From positions 3,100,001 through 3,164,000 of the forward strand of contig JACAAK010000004.1 in NCBI GenBank assembly GCA_025093985.1: a stretch of DNA of 64,000 nt, in the 5' to 3' direction. The DNA is from Calvatia gigantea. Taxonomy: Eukaryota > Basidiomycota > Agaricomycetes > Agaricales > Lycoperdaceae. Positions 12,109 through 24,009 of the stretch are shown one piece after another. How positions within the stretch are numbered: position 1 is the stretch's first letter; each line of letters starts with the position of its first letter. A program made the translations under genes and the position numbers. The notes beneath the pieces were generated by a model. The model had not been told where the DNA came from and did not search any database. It worked only from the letters and a program-made list of their open reading frames with translations.

Positions 12109-15100
12109 TCAGCTCGTTGGCACCTGCATTAGTACCATCTCCGCAGACAGCTCCTCACCTGGGTCTACTTTTGCCACTATTCGGTCACTTGGAACATGTC
12201 CGTCCGTTTCACTTTCTTCGTTGTCCGAAGGATTGATCGCAACCGTCGGACCAAACACATCAAACCCATCCTCATCCAGCAACTCCCTCTCCACCATGTC
12301 CTCTTCCATCCTTTCCAACTCCATGATCATGGCTTCCGGCACTGCCTCCTCGCTCTCCTTCTCCGGCCATAACACCAAACCCCTCTTGGCCAAATTTGTT
12401 ACACGTCCCGAGTCTAGATCTTGGATATTCTTAGACTTTGCGGGTGTCGAAAGGTATGACGAATATCTCGTTGACCGGTGCTCGAGAAATGAATATGGAT
12501 GATTGGCGGGTTCCTCAACGAGACTTCCGGAAGGCGTCATCGGCATAGGTCTTGCAGCATTGTATCTTTGCAACTGTAACGGCACGTTCCCGGATATCCG
12601 CCGGAGAATCTGTGCATGTGCTTGGAGTCAATTCACTCATCCCCATCAGTCTCCCATCAGAAAGAAGCTTACCGAGGGCATGAGGGTCTCATGTCGTTGT
12701 TTGGAAATTGATGCTGGTCGCACAACCTTGTACTCAAACACATACCAAGGAAGTATTTTGGGAATATGTGGTGCCAAGGGCATGGACTTGGTGGAGACAG
12801 TCGACGGCTGAGGTGTTGGTCGTAAGACTGCGGCACTGCCATGGTCATTGCGTTTATGTTTGATCAATTGTCGCGGTGTCCGAAAGTTTTCATTACAATC
12901 TGGTTTCATTCAAAAAGAAACAGTCAGAGCGTTGGGCAGTTATCAATTAATACCTGAAATGACACGAACCTCTGTAAGGGCACCAGAGTGGAAACACCGC
13001 ATGCCTTTCAACATGCTGCCGATAATCATCTCTTGAAATAACAGTGTAACCACATCCCGTCCACTGACACGTCCATGGTGACTGATGCAGACAATCATCA
13101 ACCATGCCAAGGTTAGGTTAAATTCACACGGAAAAGGAAGCTCACCTCAGCATTTACTTTTCTCGGCCCATGTTCAGCGTTCAGGTGTTTAAGCAAAGTT
13201 CCAGGCGTATTCAGAAGAACCTCACAATCCAGCCACCGACAATGGCATTCTCGTAACCTTGAACAATGCTCATACAACACTTGCTTCTCGGCATCATCTA
13301 CAAAGGGAGATTGCACGTGAAAGAGAAGGAAAACTTCAGAAACTATATCCACCACATATATTCCGTAAAAAAAAACATACCATAACTAGTGAAAATCAGA
13401 GATGTAGCTGAGTCTGGAAAATGAAGAAGAAAATACCAGATACATGAATGTGTGTGTAAAAGGACAAATTATTTATGCACACCTTCCGTGCCACTCTCCT
13501 CGTCATCCCCAACCAAATCCACAATATCCACGGACACAGCTGGCGTTGAAGGTGATTGAGCAGGGAAATCTCCTAGCGAAGGCGACCGTAACCTTTCCTC
13601 CACCCTGGATCTTCTACGATGTCCAATGGTGTCTAACTCGTCCTCCAGTGCAGATTTCTTGGGTCGCGTCCTTTGCGCCTTCCATCTCCTCACATACTCT
13701 GGTAGTGGCGGGGCCAGCACATATGCAAAAACCATATTTGGCCTGGAAGAGCGCTTGCCGGCCACTGGCCCAGTTGCCGACGAAGATGGCGGTGACGCAG
13801 TAGCAGTTGTATCAGCTTTGCCCTTCCCTTTGTCCCTCACCGTCAGTGGGGACAACGACAAAACCTGCGAAGTGGAGTCCGGGTTAGGCGATGCTGTCGG
13901 GGAAGGAAGGAAAAGAGGAGTTTTCTGGGGAGGCGGAAAGACGTTCGGTGTTGTCTTAGTAGCGTTGCCTGGTAGGGAAAGCTCTGAAGTTACCTCAGCG
14001 GCCATAGCGTCATCAACCGTCGTCTTCCAACGAAGGGTCGTGCTAGGTCCGGTGACGGGGGATTTGGGTACACCCTCTACGATCGCAGGAGTAGCAGGGG
14101 TGTCCTTTGGTTCATATACCAAGAATTTGAGAGGTTTGCCAATTGAAGAATCTATTGTCGGAAGAGGCTTGGGGGGCTCAACCGTGGGAACCTGAGGCAC
14201 AACAAGAAGGTTGGTTAGATTGGTCGTATTCGATGATGTTTGAGGCTTTGAGGATCCAGGTGACGTGACAGCTATATTGAAATCGTTGGACGGAAGGGAG
14301 GCAGGTACTGCCGCCCTACTGTTCTCTGTAGAGACCGGTGGACCGCTTTGCGAAACCGTAGCGATCGGTTTTGAGACGATTTGAGGAGTCCCCGAAAGTG
14401 TTGGTGAAGTAGAAGTGAGGAGGTTGGTGGGGGCTGCTGCTTGTTGTGCGGATTGAACAGGTTGAGTGGCGGTTGGTGGTGTTGTTTGATTGACAGGTAG
14501 TTCGGCAAACCGAAGAGGGTGAGATGGAGTCGCTGTCTTGGCAGGCGGAAGCACCGGAAGAGTAGTTGGCACTGGAGCTCGCAAGGGTTTAGTCGACGTC
14601 GAAGGAATCGCTAGCGGTATGTTCACTGGTGGTGTCGTTGGCGTAGGCTGCAACAAAGCAGGTTGTATAGCATGTTCTGGTGCATGCCTTTTTGCTTCCG
14701 GTTCGCCCGTCGTTGACGAGGAGGTTTCGGGTCTAGGACGCTTCAAGGCCCTTAGAAGATCCCGTGCCAAGTGTTTCTTATCCACCTGTTTTGGTGTTCG
14801 CATGGGAGATTTGGTGACGCTTGAAGCTCCAGCAACAGACGAACTTGGGGGTGGGGAACTGACAATCGCGGATGGCATTGTTGTTGGTTGGCCAGTGTCA
14901 CTGGTGGTAGGGACGTCGGGTGGAGTAGGCGACCGATTGTTACGTGTTGAAGCTTCCTGGATTACATTTGCGGTAGATGACCCACTCGAAGCCTACATTA
15001 ATATAGAAAATTGAGGCACATGAACATTGATCAAAGATATATTTGACTCACAAGAGGTAGTGGTGTAGGGGCAGCGACCGGGTGAGAATCAGATACAGCA

Positions 15101-16499
15101 GACACAGGCTAGTCAATGGGGAGGTCCGTTAGCAACTGAGGTCCAGAGTCATCTGTAGGACTCATACCACTTGTGTCTTGGCTGATGGAGCCGGACCCAG
15201 TGCACCATCTGAACTAGGTGTATTCACTGTTGATAGAATTAGTCAGAGGGTGCATGATTTTAGTTCATGAATTCATACCTCGGCCGATGACTGTGGATAC
15301 AGCCGCACCGTTGGATAACTGTGCTTGGTTCTGCTTCTCCACAGTTTCTTGTGTATGATTTTGTACCTGCAAGTTCGCAGTGCTAGTACTCGGTCGGGGT
15401 GCACCCTGTCGCTGCCAACTGTTAACTTGTGTTTGAGGCACCTGTGCCTGTTGGGGTGGTGTCGGTACCCGATCGGGAGTTGGTTGATAGTATGGCACAT
15501 TTGGGTAATAGCGCTGTTGGAAGTGCTGCCGCGCCTGCTGCATTTGCTCAGGAGTAAATGGCATTGCTTGTGTTACTTGAGCCTGAGGGTAAGCTTGTGT
15601 TTGTTGCGATGGATGAATAGCATGAGGCGTTATCTGCGGACGGTAATGTTGGGAAGTTGGTATGCTTCTCTGATACTCTTGTATTTGTGGGCTGGGAGTG
15701 ATGGTAGATTGCACGGAGCGCTGCGGAGGCTGAGATTGTGTGGGCATGCTCCTTGATACTTCTGGGTTGCGCTGAGTATGAACATGCGATCCAACATTGG
15801 ACACTGGCTGCCGTTGTTGATTATAGTTTGAGGCCTGTGGAGGACGAGTAAAATTCCTCGCTGAGTGGCTGTATACAGGGCTAGAATAATGCGACGAATG
15901 CTAGGCAAGCCAAAACTCAGGTATTGCACTTTAGCAAAAACATTTCACTCACTTGTTGCCCCTGCACAGGCATCTCTTCAATGTATGCGGAATCTGAAGG
16001 TGCTTGCGAAGTACTTGGTGGGGCTGCAGGAAGCAAAGTCCTTGCATCTGGAAGAGCCAGACGATCACTTGTGAGCATCATGCTCCTGAAGTCGTTGAGT
16101 ACAAGAGTCCAGGTGAAGTGGCAACTACACTCACCTCTTTTTCCGCCTCAACATCTCTAGCTGTTGCCTAGAAATTTGGTAAATCAGAGGTATAAGTGAT
16201 TATCACTGCGATATTTACCTTGCCTCCTCACCATCTTGTACTCGCTTCACTAAAGTGCGCTCGAACTCCTCCAAATCTTCGTTGAACTTCAAGCCTTCTG
16301 CGAGCCTCTGCTCCGTTATGTCAAGCGCCATCCGCTGCCTGACAATATAAGATCTCGCCTGTTCATACTGGTCGTGCGTAACGAGCAGTGGCGGTTGGTT
16401 GTTCATTAGCTCGACGCCTGGAAAGACGCGAGAAACACGAGGGTGTGGTCGGAGGCAAGACGCACGTAATGGCGGTGGAGGATTAACTTGTTGAGCCAA
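12109..16499 (-). CDS. C2H2 zinc-finger protein with three fingers and long Gln/Pro/Ser-rich N-terminus
   Basis: Probable DNA- or chromatin-binding regulator; the exact family is not recognised. The N-terminus (MAQQVNPPPP...) holds a helical segment ending EEARQQLEMLRRKKR, then a Gln/Pro-rich stretch (15265-15900) and a large Pro/Ser/Thr exon (13469-15000) with a basic LLRALKRPRPE motif. Three C2H2 fingers follow, split over small exons: CRWLDCEVLL..H..H (about 13165-13250), CQWTGCGYTVISRDDYRQH (about 13000-13060) and CPYRDCNENFRTPRQLIKH (split by an intron at about 12906-12975). All three have the C-x4-C spacing. The C-terminus is acidic (ELERMEEDMVERELLDEDG). The frame is intact across about ten exons. 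The start is 28 bp from the divergent NDUFAF5 start; a downstream Met (MNNQPPLL) is an alternative. Confidence 0.75.
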
Positions 16500-16527
16500 A
16501 TGTAGGTTTGGCGTGAGAATCTCCCAA
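16500..16527. promoter_or_regulatory. Very short divergent spacer, C2H2 gene / NDUFAF5
   Basis: Only 28 bp separate the two predicted start codons, so core promoters or 5' UTRs must overlap the other gene, or one start is further inside its gene. The NDUFAF5 start is favoured because it gives a mitochondrial presequence. Confidence 0.45.
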
Positions 16528-18009
16528 ATGTCTCTTTCTCGACTTTCACGCCTATGGCCCGCGACACATCGCTTTGCATCCCGTTCAGCCAGTTCTCCTC
16601 CGCTCAGTTTTAACGCAGTTGGGCCATATCAGGTTTTTGACAGGAATGCCAAGTGTATACAGAAGGACAGAGCTGCTTTGCGGGGTGCTGGTGAACTCAG
16701 TCGAGTTGTGGACTATGTCCGAGACGAAGTGGCAGACCGCATGATGGAACGGTTTCTAGTGCGCTAATATTCCTAATATCCTACACATTGCCATCGACCA
16801 AACCAATCATAATTTTAGGACATAAAGCGCAGCTTCAATACAATCGTGGACTTAGGTTCGGGACCTGGCCATTTCTCCAGACTGCTTGAACCAGAGAAGG
16901 TCAAAAAATCTATCATGATTGACAGCAGCGGTATGTGCGTTGTTATATCCTAATTATTTGCGACTTAATGGAGACCGCCAGCTGGGACTCTGCAGTCGTG
17001 ATGTCGCAGACGAATTTGACGGTTTGTTCCATTCAACCCCTGAATCACCCATACTAAATTCCCACAATCGCGTCCCTAGTTGAGATTGAACGCATACATG
17101 GAGACGAAGAAAACCTCCTCCAAATCCTGCGTCCGAATTCCCAAGAAGCAATCGTCTCTTGCCTCAGTTTACACTGGGTGAATGACCTACCAGGTTAGTC
17201 ACTAGACTGCTTCAACCACGTCCAAAATTCATGTCAACAGGCGTCCTGGTGCAGATCAAAGAGGCATTGCAACCGGATGGCCTTTTTCTAGGAGCGATGT
17301 TCGGAGGAGACACCCTCTTTGAGCTCAGGTGAATGACATCATCATCGTGTTCTAAACCTACGCATCACTCATCCATTTTAGGACTGCTCTTCAATTAGCA
17401 GAAGTGGAGCGGGAGGGAGGAATTTCGCCACATATATCTCCTATGACTGGTCGGGCTCGACTTCCTCTTGACTCTCAAATGTCATTAACTAATGCCAGTC
17501 TGAAGACACCCGAGACGTGTCTAACCTACTCGGTCGGGCAGGTTTTACCCTCCTTACAGTCGACATTGATGAGGTCAAAGTCGGTTATCCCAGTATGTGG
17601 GAACTCATAGAAGATCTCGGTAATATGGGTGAAAGGAATGCTGTTATTGGGCGGTTAGTCGTTCCTTTCCGTGTTGGACCCTCTTGTTGAGTTTCTTGCT
17701 GACTATTTCCTTAGACGCCCTATCATTCACAGAGACACCCTTGCTGCTGCTGCTGCAATATACAAAGGTTTTTGAAAATTTTTCCTCCTCCCGACAGGCT
17801 TACTGACACAATCATGACCAGAGTTGCATGGAAATGAAGACGGAACAATCCCTGCGACTTTCCAGATTGTCTACATGGTATACATACTTGACTGCACCCA
17901 TCGGACTTTGTTCTGATTAACCACACAGATTGGGTGGAAACCCGCTCCTTCACAACCTAAACCTCTTGACCGAGGGACAGGAGAGGTCAACCTCAAGAAT
18001 GTGCTGTAA
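16528..18009 (+). CDS. NDUFAF5: NDUFAF5-like mitochondrial complex I assembly methyltransferase-fold protein
   Basis: Class I SAM-dependent methyltransferase-fold protein; family members act in the mitochondrial matrix on an arginine of a complex I subunit during assembly. Seen: an Arg/Ser-rich presequence ([20 protein letters not shown]), the family entry [33 protein letters not shown], the SAM-binding motif [60 protein letters not shown] and a C-terminal [18 protein letters not shown]. Eight or nine short exons join cleanly by GT-AG introns, including acceptors at AATGGAG and GTCTGAAG. The stop (TAA) is at 18007-18009. The frame is intact. The gene converges with TRM10. Confidence 0.9.
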
Positions 18010-18476
18010 AGTCTATATTGTTTCCTGACTCCATATGTCGCGAATTCGGGAAAAACGCGATTTCCAAAGCAACTAGCACCTCCATGGAAGTCATCACAAA
18101 AGCCTCTCAAGCCGATATCAGACATTATAAGCACAGTCATGCAACGAAGTAATGGTGAAAAAAGAAACGATCTAGTAACTGTTGGAACTGATACCCTGCC
18201 AATGGTCCGAAGTTTCATATCAACAAGTTATGGAATAGGAATGTGCACCCCTCGATGCCACATATCTGACAAGATTGATGAAATGCGCATGATACTGAGT
18301 GATCAACGTAAACTGAACGGGGCTAAAAGCCGTCTTGTGAGCTGGAGAAGGATCCTCGAGTCTACAATGTATTCACATCACCCTAGCGTAGAGAATGCTT
18401 CAAGGAGATACATACCAATGTCCTAATTATCTATATATTTTCTCTACTATCAGGTTCATCATGCTGATGTTCTCCA
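18010..18476. other. Convergent intergenic region
   Basis: About 470 bp between the NDUFAF5 and TRM10 stop codons. It should hold both 3' UTRs. I see no conserved reading frame or RNA gene. Confidence 0.55.
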
Positions 18477-19613
18477 TCACGTTGGCTGGTGTGGAGTAGA
18501 ATTCCCCCTGTTCACGGCCCTTGCCTCATTTTCCTCATTGCCCTGTGTTCCCACCCGACCAGCAACTACTTCTCCTTCTTCCTCTTCTCCTTCCCTGGCA
18601 TCGTACCCTGGGCCATCCTCGTGACTCAGACCCGGCTCTGACTTATCACGCCTTCCATTGGTATTGAATTTACGTTTGGGCATTACCGCATACAAAGCCA
18701 CCTCCCAATCCCTAGTCTCAACCCAATTGATAAGAATTTCAAAGACCTGGTTGACAGTGAGGACCTTGCGAGTGGGGAAGTTTTCCAGATACGTTCCAAT
18801 AGGAAGCCGGGCGGTTCGGATATTGGCTTCCTCGGCTTTATTTTGGCATAGATTCTGCCACTGGTGGTGAGTAACCTTGCAACACAAGCGAAAGAGGGAA
18901 GGTATACTTTGTATCGGTTGCGGTCGACTATGCCGCCGATGATATAGGTTTCATCGGGTTTGAGTTCTGATAGTTCCTCTTCAGAGTCGGCAGTAAGGTA
19001 AACTACACCATCCTTAGGAGATGCACTGGGAATGCTGGGGGGTTCCTCATGGTTTTGTGGCACATCATGGTTGATAGCGCCGGCGTATGAGTCCCAAAGG
19101 CGTTCGTAGCTCTCCACCCACCATTCCGTTTTGGACCAGCGTTTATATCCAGCTTCGTTCAAACTCTCAAGACGCTGGAGGACCCTTCCACTGAGGGAGG
19201 TAAATAACAAGGTAAAAGGATAGGATGCCGCTCGATTTGCGCTATAAGTGTAAGCTAATTGGGAGCAGAGTGATTTGACTTCCTAAACAAGCAGGCTTCA
19301 TCATGTGGGAGGGTGTACGAAGCCAAGGGACGAGCGATACCTTTTCGCTCATGAGGTGATCGAAACCTAGATCAATCACCACTCTTCCGCCAAACTGCAC
19401 CCTAGGCTTTTTCTTCTTTCTTGCTTTCTCAGCTTCATCTTCTTCATTGAGCTCGCCGGCAGCACGCAGCTCAGCCCTGACACGTTTCTTCTCCTTCTTT
19501 GCCTCCTTCTCCTTCGCACGGCGCTGAGGTTTGAGTTCGGTGAAACGAGCAGCCCGGGCCGCTTTTTTCTGTGCAGATTTTGAAAGGGGAGGTTGTGAAG
19601 GGGGAAGGTCCAT
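18477..19613 (-). CDS. TRM10: tRNA (guanine-9-N1)-methyltransferase TRM10
   Basis: SPOUT-fold methyltransferase that makes m1G at tRNA position 9. Seen: a Lys/Arg-rich N-terminus (KEKEAKKEKKRVRAEL), the catalytic-domain opening VVIDLGFDHLMSEKEVKSLC, QLAYTYSANR, then VYLTADSEEELSELKPDETY followed by IIGGIVDRNRYKNLC, KAEEANIRTARLPIG and KVLTVNQVFEIL, all in family order. The C-terminus is an acidic, low-complexity tail. Exons (minus): 19613-19341, 19282-18908, 18854-18477, giving 341 residues with no frame break. I chose the ATG at 19613 (MDLPPSQPPLSKSAQKKA) because the upstream frame has no other ATG. The gene diverges from the first thioesterase gene, with 240 bp between starts. Confidence 0.94.
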
Positions 19614-19853
19614 ATGCAGTGACGGAGTGACAGGTTCGATCAGTCGGTTCCCGGAACGCGAGTGCAATGACTGTCTTGAACTCAAGTTCACATCTCTGTA
19701 TTCCTCGATCCATTATCGGCGGACGACTGGGCCGGTAGATGCCGAGATTGTGTATTTCAAGAACCTATATTCTTCCCTCCTCCCGTTGGCTGTTCTCTTC
19801 GCTTTCTTTCCCCTCTCCCTTTCCCCTTTGCATTCGTCCCTCCCTTTCGCACG
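19614..19853. promoter_or_regulatory. Divergent promoter region TRM10 / thioesterase copy 1
   Basis: 240 bp between divergent starts. The half next to the thioesterase gene is strongly pyrimidine-rich on the plus strand, a common feature just upstream of fungal start codons. No TATA box was seen. Confidence 0.45.
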
Positions 19854-20852
19854 ATGCCCCTCTCTCCCCCAGCCATGTCCCCCCACATTGCCACCAATAC
19901 ACCGCCTAGGCCTATTGTAATTCCCGCCACTTCAAAACACACCGCGACGGTCATCCTCCTTCATGTTCGTCTTTCATTCACGTTTGCACAGGAACTCTTA
20001 ACATGGTATTAGCTGTTGTTCATTCGTTTGTCGTTTTATAGGGACTGGGGGATACCGGTCACGGCTGGAGTCCTATCGTCGATATGTTCCGCAAAGACCA
20101 AGAGCTGACCCATATTAAGTGGATCCTGCCTAACTCGTAAGTTTTGGTATTACACTACAGGTCCGCGATATTGACATGATGTCCCATTACCGCGTGCTTG
20201 GTAAAAGTCCCATCCGACACGTTAAGGCTAACCCTGGCCCCGAAATGCCATCCTGGTATGTATGATACAACTACTCGACGTAGTCACAGCAGTCGCATGA
20301 CGTCAGATCTAGGTTTGACATCATTTCGTTCGGCCTGAAAGCAGAAGAAGACGAGGAAGGCATGCTAAAATCCAGTGCACTTATCAACCAAATAATAACA
20401 AATGAAATTGCTTCTGGGACACCTCCAAACCGCATTATTCTCGGTGGTTTCAGCCAGGGAGGCACTATGTCTCTCCTGGTCGGTCTTACCGGTGAGCATC
20501 AACTGGCCGGTCTTGCAGTCCTAAGCGGCTGGCTTCCTCTCAAAGCAAAACTCAAAGCTGTGCGTCACACCTAAACCTATTCGGGGGCCGGTTTCACTGA
20601 AATAACTACCTCAGATGGCCCGAAGGGATGCCACCTCTATACCCATTTTCTGGGGCTATGGGTCAGCAGATCGTCTGGTTCACAAGCAAATCAACGGGGC
20701 GGATTTTCTTGTGAGGGACATCGGAATTCGGCAAACCTGAAGACTTGGGGGGTCGAGGGCTAATGTACAAGTTGTACGAAGGCATGGGTCACGAGACAAA
20801 CGCGCCGGAACGCAAAGATCTCGAAAGCTTCATCAAGAAAATCGTTCCCTAA
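19854..20852 (+). CDS. APT1: Acyl-protein thioesterase 1 (copy 1), one frame break
   Basis: Serine hydrolase of the acyl-protein thioesterase/lysophospholipase family, which removes palmitate from proteins such as Ras and G-alpha. Seen: LHGLGDTGHGW, the nucleophile motif GGFSQGGTMSL, the Asp in YGSADRLV and the His in GMGHETN. Exons: 19854-19964, 20042-20136, 20208-20255, 20313-20559, 20615-20852. The five-exon structure matches both paralogues downstream. An extra A near 20733 shifts the frame before the catalytic His; without it the product is 245 residues. A second ATG at 19875 may be the real start, as the paralogues are shorter at the N-terminus. The break is probably a sequence error, but loss of function cannot be excluded. 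Confidence 0.88.
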
Positions 20853-22166
20853 CGTCTTTCAGGCGTCCTTGCCCTGGTCCGTGGGTTTCCAGCCACCAGT
20901 TGGACTCTTTCTATTCCAGTTCGATGACGCTGCTGGGTTTGTGCGCTTTTCTGGTCACAGGTGGTTCTTTTGATCCATCGTGCGTCATGACCAAGTCAAG
21001 CTACATCCTTTTCGGCTATGATCCAAGAAGCTGGCCGATCTGTTATATTTTTACAGTCTAGAGTTTTCTTGGTCTTTGAAGAACCCCTAGCACATTTTTG
21101 CACCCGACCTTGGTTGCCTGGCGTTTTTCCGTTTCTTGTTACCTCCCCCCCAATGGCACTGTTACCGTATCTTTCGCATACCTCACATTCCCTCTTCTTT
21201 TTGCCGCTCGGGCGTTATTTTTTCCGTGCTCAGAGATTCACCAGTTATACAAATGTTCGGTGATACGTTTGGATACGGTCTCCGCGTTTTTATCTTCGTC
21301 AACGAACAACGCCGGAAGCGACAAGTCTATTAAACTCTGTCGATAAGTCAGGACGGAAACACAGCCGGCTCGGTGACAACACAGTGCTCGTACGAATCCT
21401 AACGCCTGGCCACATGACAACTTCCATGCTTCCATGTTCTTTTTTAAACCCACGTAACGCAGCGAGCCCTCTAGGCTCTCGGTGGTCGTTAAGGTTCAAA
21501 TGTTTCCTGAACACAAAGGATCAGAAGAGACCAAGGGGGAATGAATTTGCGGTCGGCGGTAGCGATTATGAAAATTTATCAGATGAGGGTTACCTATTGA
21601 TTCTTGCAGCCGAACACCAGAGGCAGCAGCTAGCCGGTAGTAATGTTTATCCTAAGGGCCTCTGATATCGCATCGACTAAGTTTTTGACAGCCCACAGGC
21701 TATCTATAAGGGTACACGGACATTGATAATTTTATCTGTGCACCGCGCTCTGTCGTCACAGAATCAAACTCACAGATACGCCACCAATTACCCGAGCGCA
21801 TGTCGAACAAGCGGTCCCCTAGCCCAAACTCAGTTCAACCCCACCTTCCTGATACTATCTTTTGGCACCTTTTGTCCCCCGACGTCATGATTGTCTTTCT
21901 CGCGTTTCACAATCGTATACTCGTCGTTTCTTGATCCAACACTTTGTAGCACTTTCAACAGCAAGCAAATTTCCCGGTAGGACCTCACAGGCTGTTCTTT
22001 TACTATACTGTGTCATATGCCCAGCAAGGGTGCGACGACTACTGAAATCTATTCGCACCTGAATGCCAATGAGTCGTATAAACGGGGCACCTAGAACTCG
22101 GGAAGAAATTTTTCGCACATGTTCGTTGGCTTGATGGAAAGAAAAGCGCGGATCAAGGATGAAAGG
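20853..22166. other. Intergenic region between convergent thioesterase copies 1 and 2
   Basis: About 1.3 kb with several short open frames on both strands but no recognisable domain, splice pattern or repeat. Copies 1 and 2 converge here, so it should hold their 3' UTRs. Confidence 0.5.
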
Positions 22167-23141
22167 CTAAGCGAGTTTGGGAAGGAACTTCTTGATGAAG
22201 GTTTCCAGGTCTTTCAGCTCATGCAAGTTGGTTGTATGACCAATGCCCGCATACACCTCACACTTCAACCCCGAATCTCCCAGGTTCTTGGCAGGCTGAA
22301 AGCCCATCGCACTCCGTAGGAACTCCACTGACTCTTTACCGAGTTGTGGCTTAACCAGGGGATCCGCCGATCCATAACCCCAGAAAATGCTCGTCGAGGT
22401 AGCATCCTCTCGAGCCATCTAAATCAGATAGTTAAGTGAGAATAACAGACGAACATCGGATTAAGTGTGACATACAGCTTTGAACTTTGCTTTGAGAGGG
22501 AGCCAGCCGCTTAGGACTGCAAGTCCAGCTAGTTTATACTCACTGGTGAGACCAGTCAAGAGGGACATGGCACCTCCCTGGCTGAAACCACCGAGGAGGA
22601 CACGGTTCGCGGGTATACCAGAAGCAACTTCTTCCGTGATTAACTCGCAGATAGATCTTCTAGATTGCAGCATGCCAGCCTCGTCTTCGTTCTGAGTGAT
22701 AGGATCGAACGAAGAAATATCAAACCTAGATCTGACGTCATGCATGCATTGTGCTGATATTGAATGATCCATACCAGGCCGGCATCGTCATACCCATGTT
22801 GACCGTGATAGGTTTGGGAGGACTTTACAATACATGAAGGCCACGTCAACGTTTGATTTGGCGATTTACGATGGCCACTCACGCATGAGGTAAAATCCAC
22901 TTGATGTGACTGAGCTCTTCATTACGAGCAAACATCTGCGCGACAGGCTCCCAGCCGTGACCTGTATCGCCCAATCCCTATCAAGCGACGAATAGATAAG
23001 TACAACCCGCAAGCTCTGGAACATTGTTTCTAAATACTGGAAGCAACGAGGACGTACATGAAGAAAGATCACAGTCGCAGTGTGCTTTGAAGCAGCAGGG
23101 ACAGTGAGGAACTTGAGACTCCCGAGGACCGTGGTAGCCAT
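22167..23141 (-). CDS. APT1: Acyl-protein thioesterase 1 (copy 2), intact
   Basis: Paralogue of copies 1 and 3. Starts MATTVLGSLKF; contains HTATVIFLH, GLGDTGHGWEPVAQMF, GGFSQGGAMSLLTGL (nucleophile Ser), the Asp in YGSADPLV and the His in GIGHTTN. Exons (minus): 23141-23058, 22977-22883, 22822-22775, 22725-22476, 22418-22167. The total is 243 codons with no frame break and standard GT donors. Intron positions and phases equal those of copy 1, so the copies arose by DNA-level duplication, not retroposition. This is the only one of the three copies with nothing wrong in the sequence. Confidence 0.92.
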
Positions 23142-24009
23142 CTTGGGAGAACTGACAAAAGGAGAGGAGAAGAATCTGTCAGAGAAACGGGACAGGGGCG
23201 AAGGGGTACGAGAGAAGAGGAAGAAAGAGAAGAGTAAGAAAAGAAGCGAGAGCAAGAATATCACCCTTGAAAGAAACACTCTCGGCATCAACCGGGCGGC
23301 TTTTTAGGGTGCGCTGGACGATCGGGGGAGATCGTCACCGCCTCCTCTTGTGTATTGGCGTTTCTCGAGTGTTGGGTAACTGGGATCGAGAAAAGCACGA
23401 TACGGGGGAAGTTGGTTCGAAGAAAGGAACGGGTCCGAAAGAGAGTACCCGGTAAGGGTGAGAAAGGTGTTGCCCTGACAGGCATTTGAGCGGGTCTTAC
23501 GACACAGGGGGAACGTTGATGATAGAGAGCGGAACGTGGAACCATCTCGACTCCAGAACTGATTAATGATTAATGATTGGTAACCTGGGAGCGCTAGGCG
23601 AACTAGTTGCAAGGACTAAATGAGATGATATACTTGGATATGCTTGACAACCCCAATACCGTATTTTCGCAGCCTTTCATTTGTAAGAGGATAGCGGTAC
23701 CTCGAGACTCAACGCACTTCCGCCATTTACACTCGTATCCTCCACGCCAACACGTTCTTTCCCCGTTCATTCTCCGAGGCCCAACACCATCTTCATGGAG
23801 TCTACAAACGTTTTCCCCTGCGCCACATCCGTTGTCTTTATCCAGCATCCCTTCTCATGTTCAGATCTCGCCAGAGTGCAATAGTATTTCGAAAGCAAAG
23901 CAACGAGGTAAAGACAACGTTGACCCAGTGGGCAAGGGACTAGAGAGTGCACGAATTTACCGTGGTCTTGTTCTGTGGATAAAAAATTTACGACGCTCGG
24001 CTTGGACAT
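23142..24009. other. Intergenic region between thioesterase copies 2 and 3
   Basis: About 870 bp holding the promoter of copy 2 and the 3' region of copy 3, both on the minus strand. Just upstream of the copy 2 start the minus strand is strongly pyrimidine-rich (23150-23270). Nothing else seen. Confidence 0.5.

Noticed and set aside
13626..14195. 189-codon open frame on the plus strand
   Set aside because: Antisense to the large Pro/Ser exon of the C2H2 gene.
21384..21665. 93-codon frame between thioesterase copies 1 and 2
   Set aside because: No homology or splice context; sits in a region of likely 3' UTRs.
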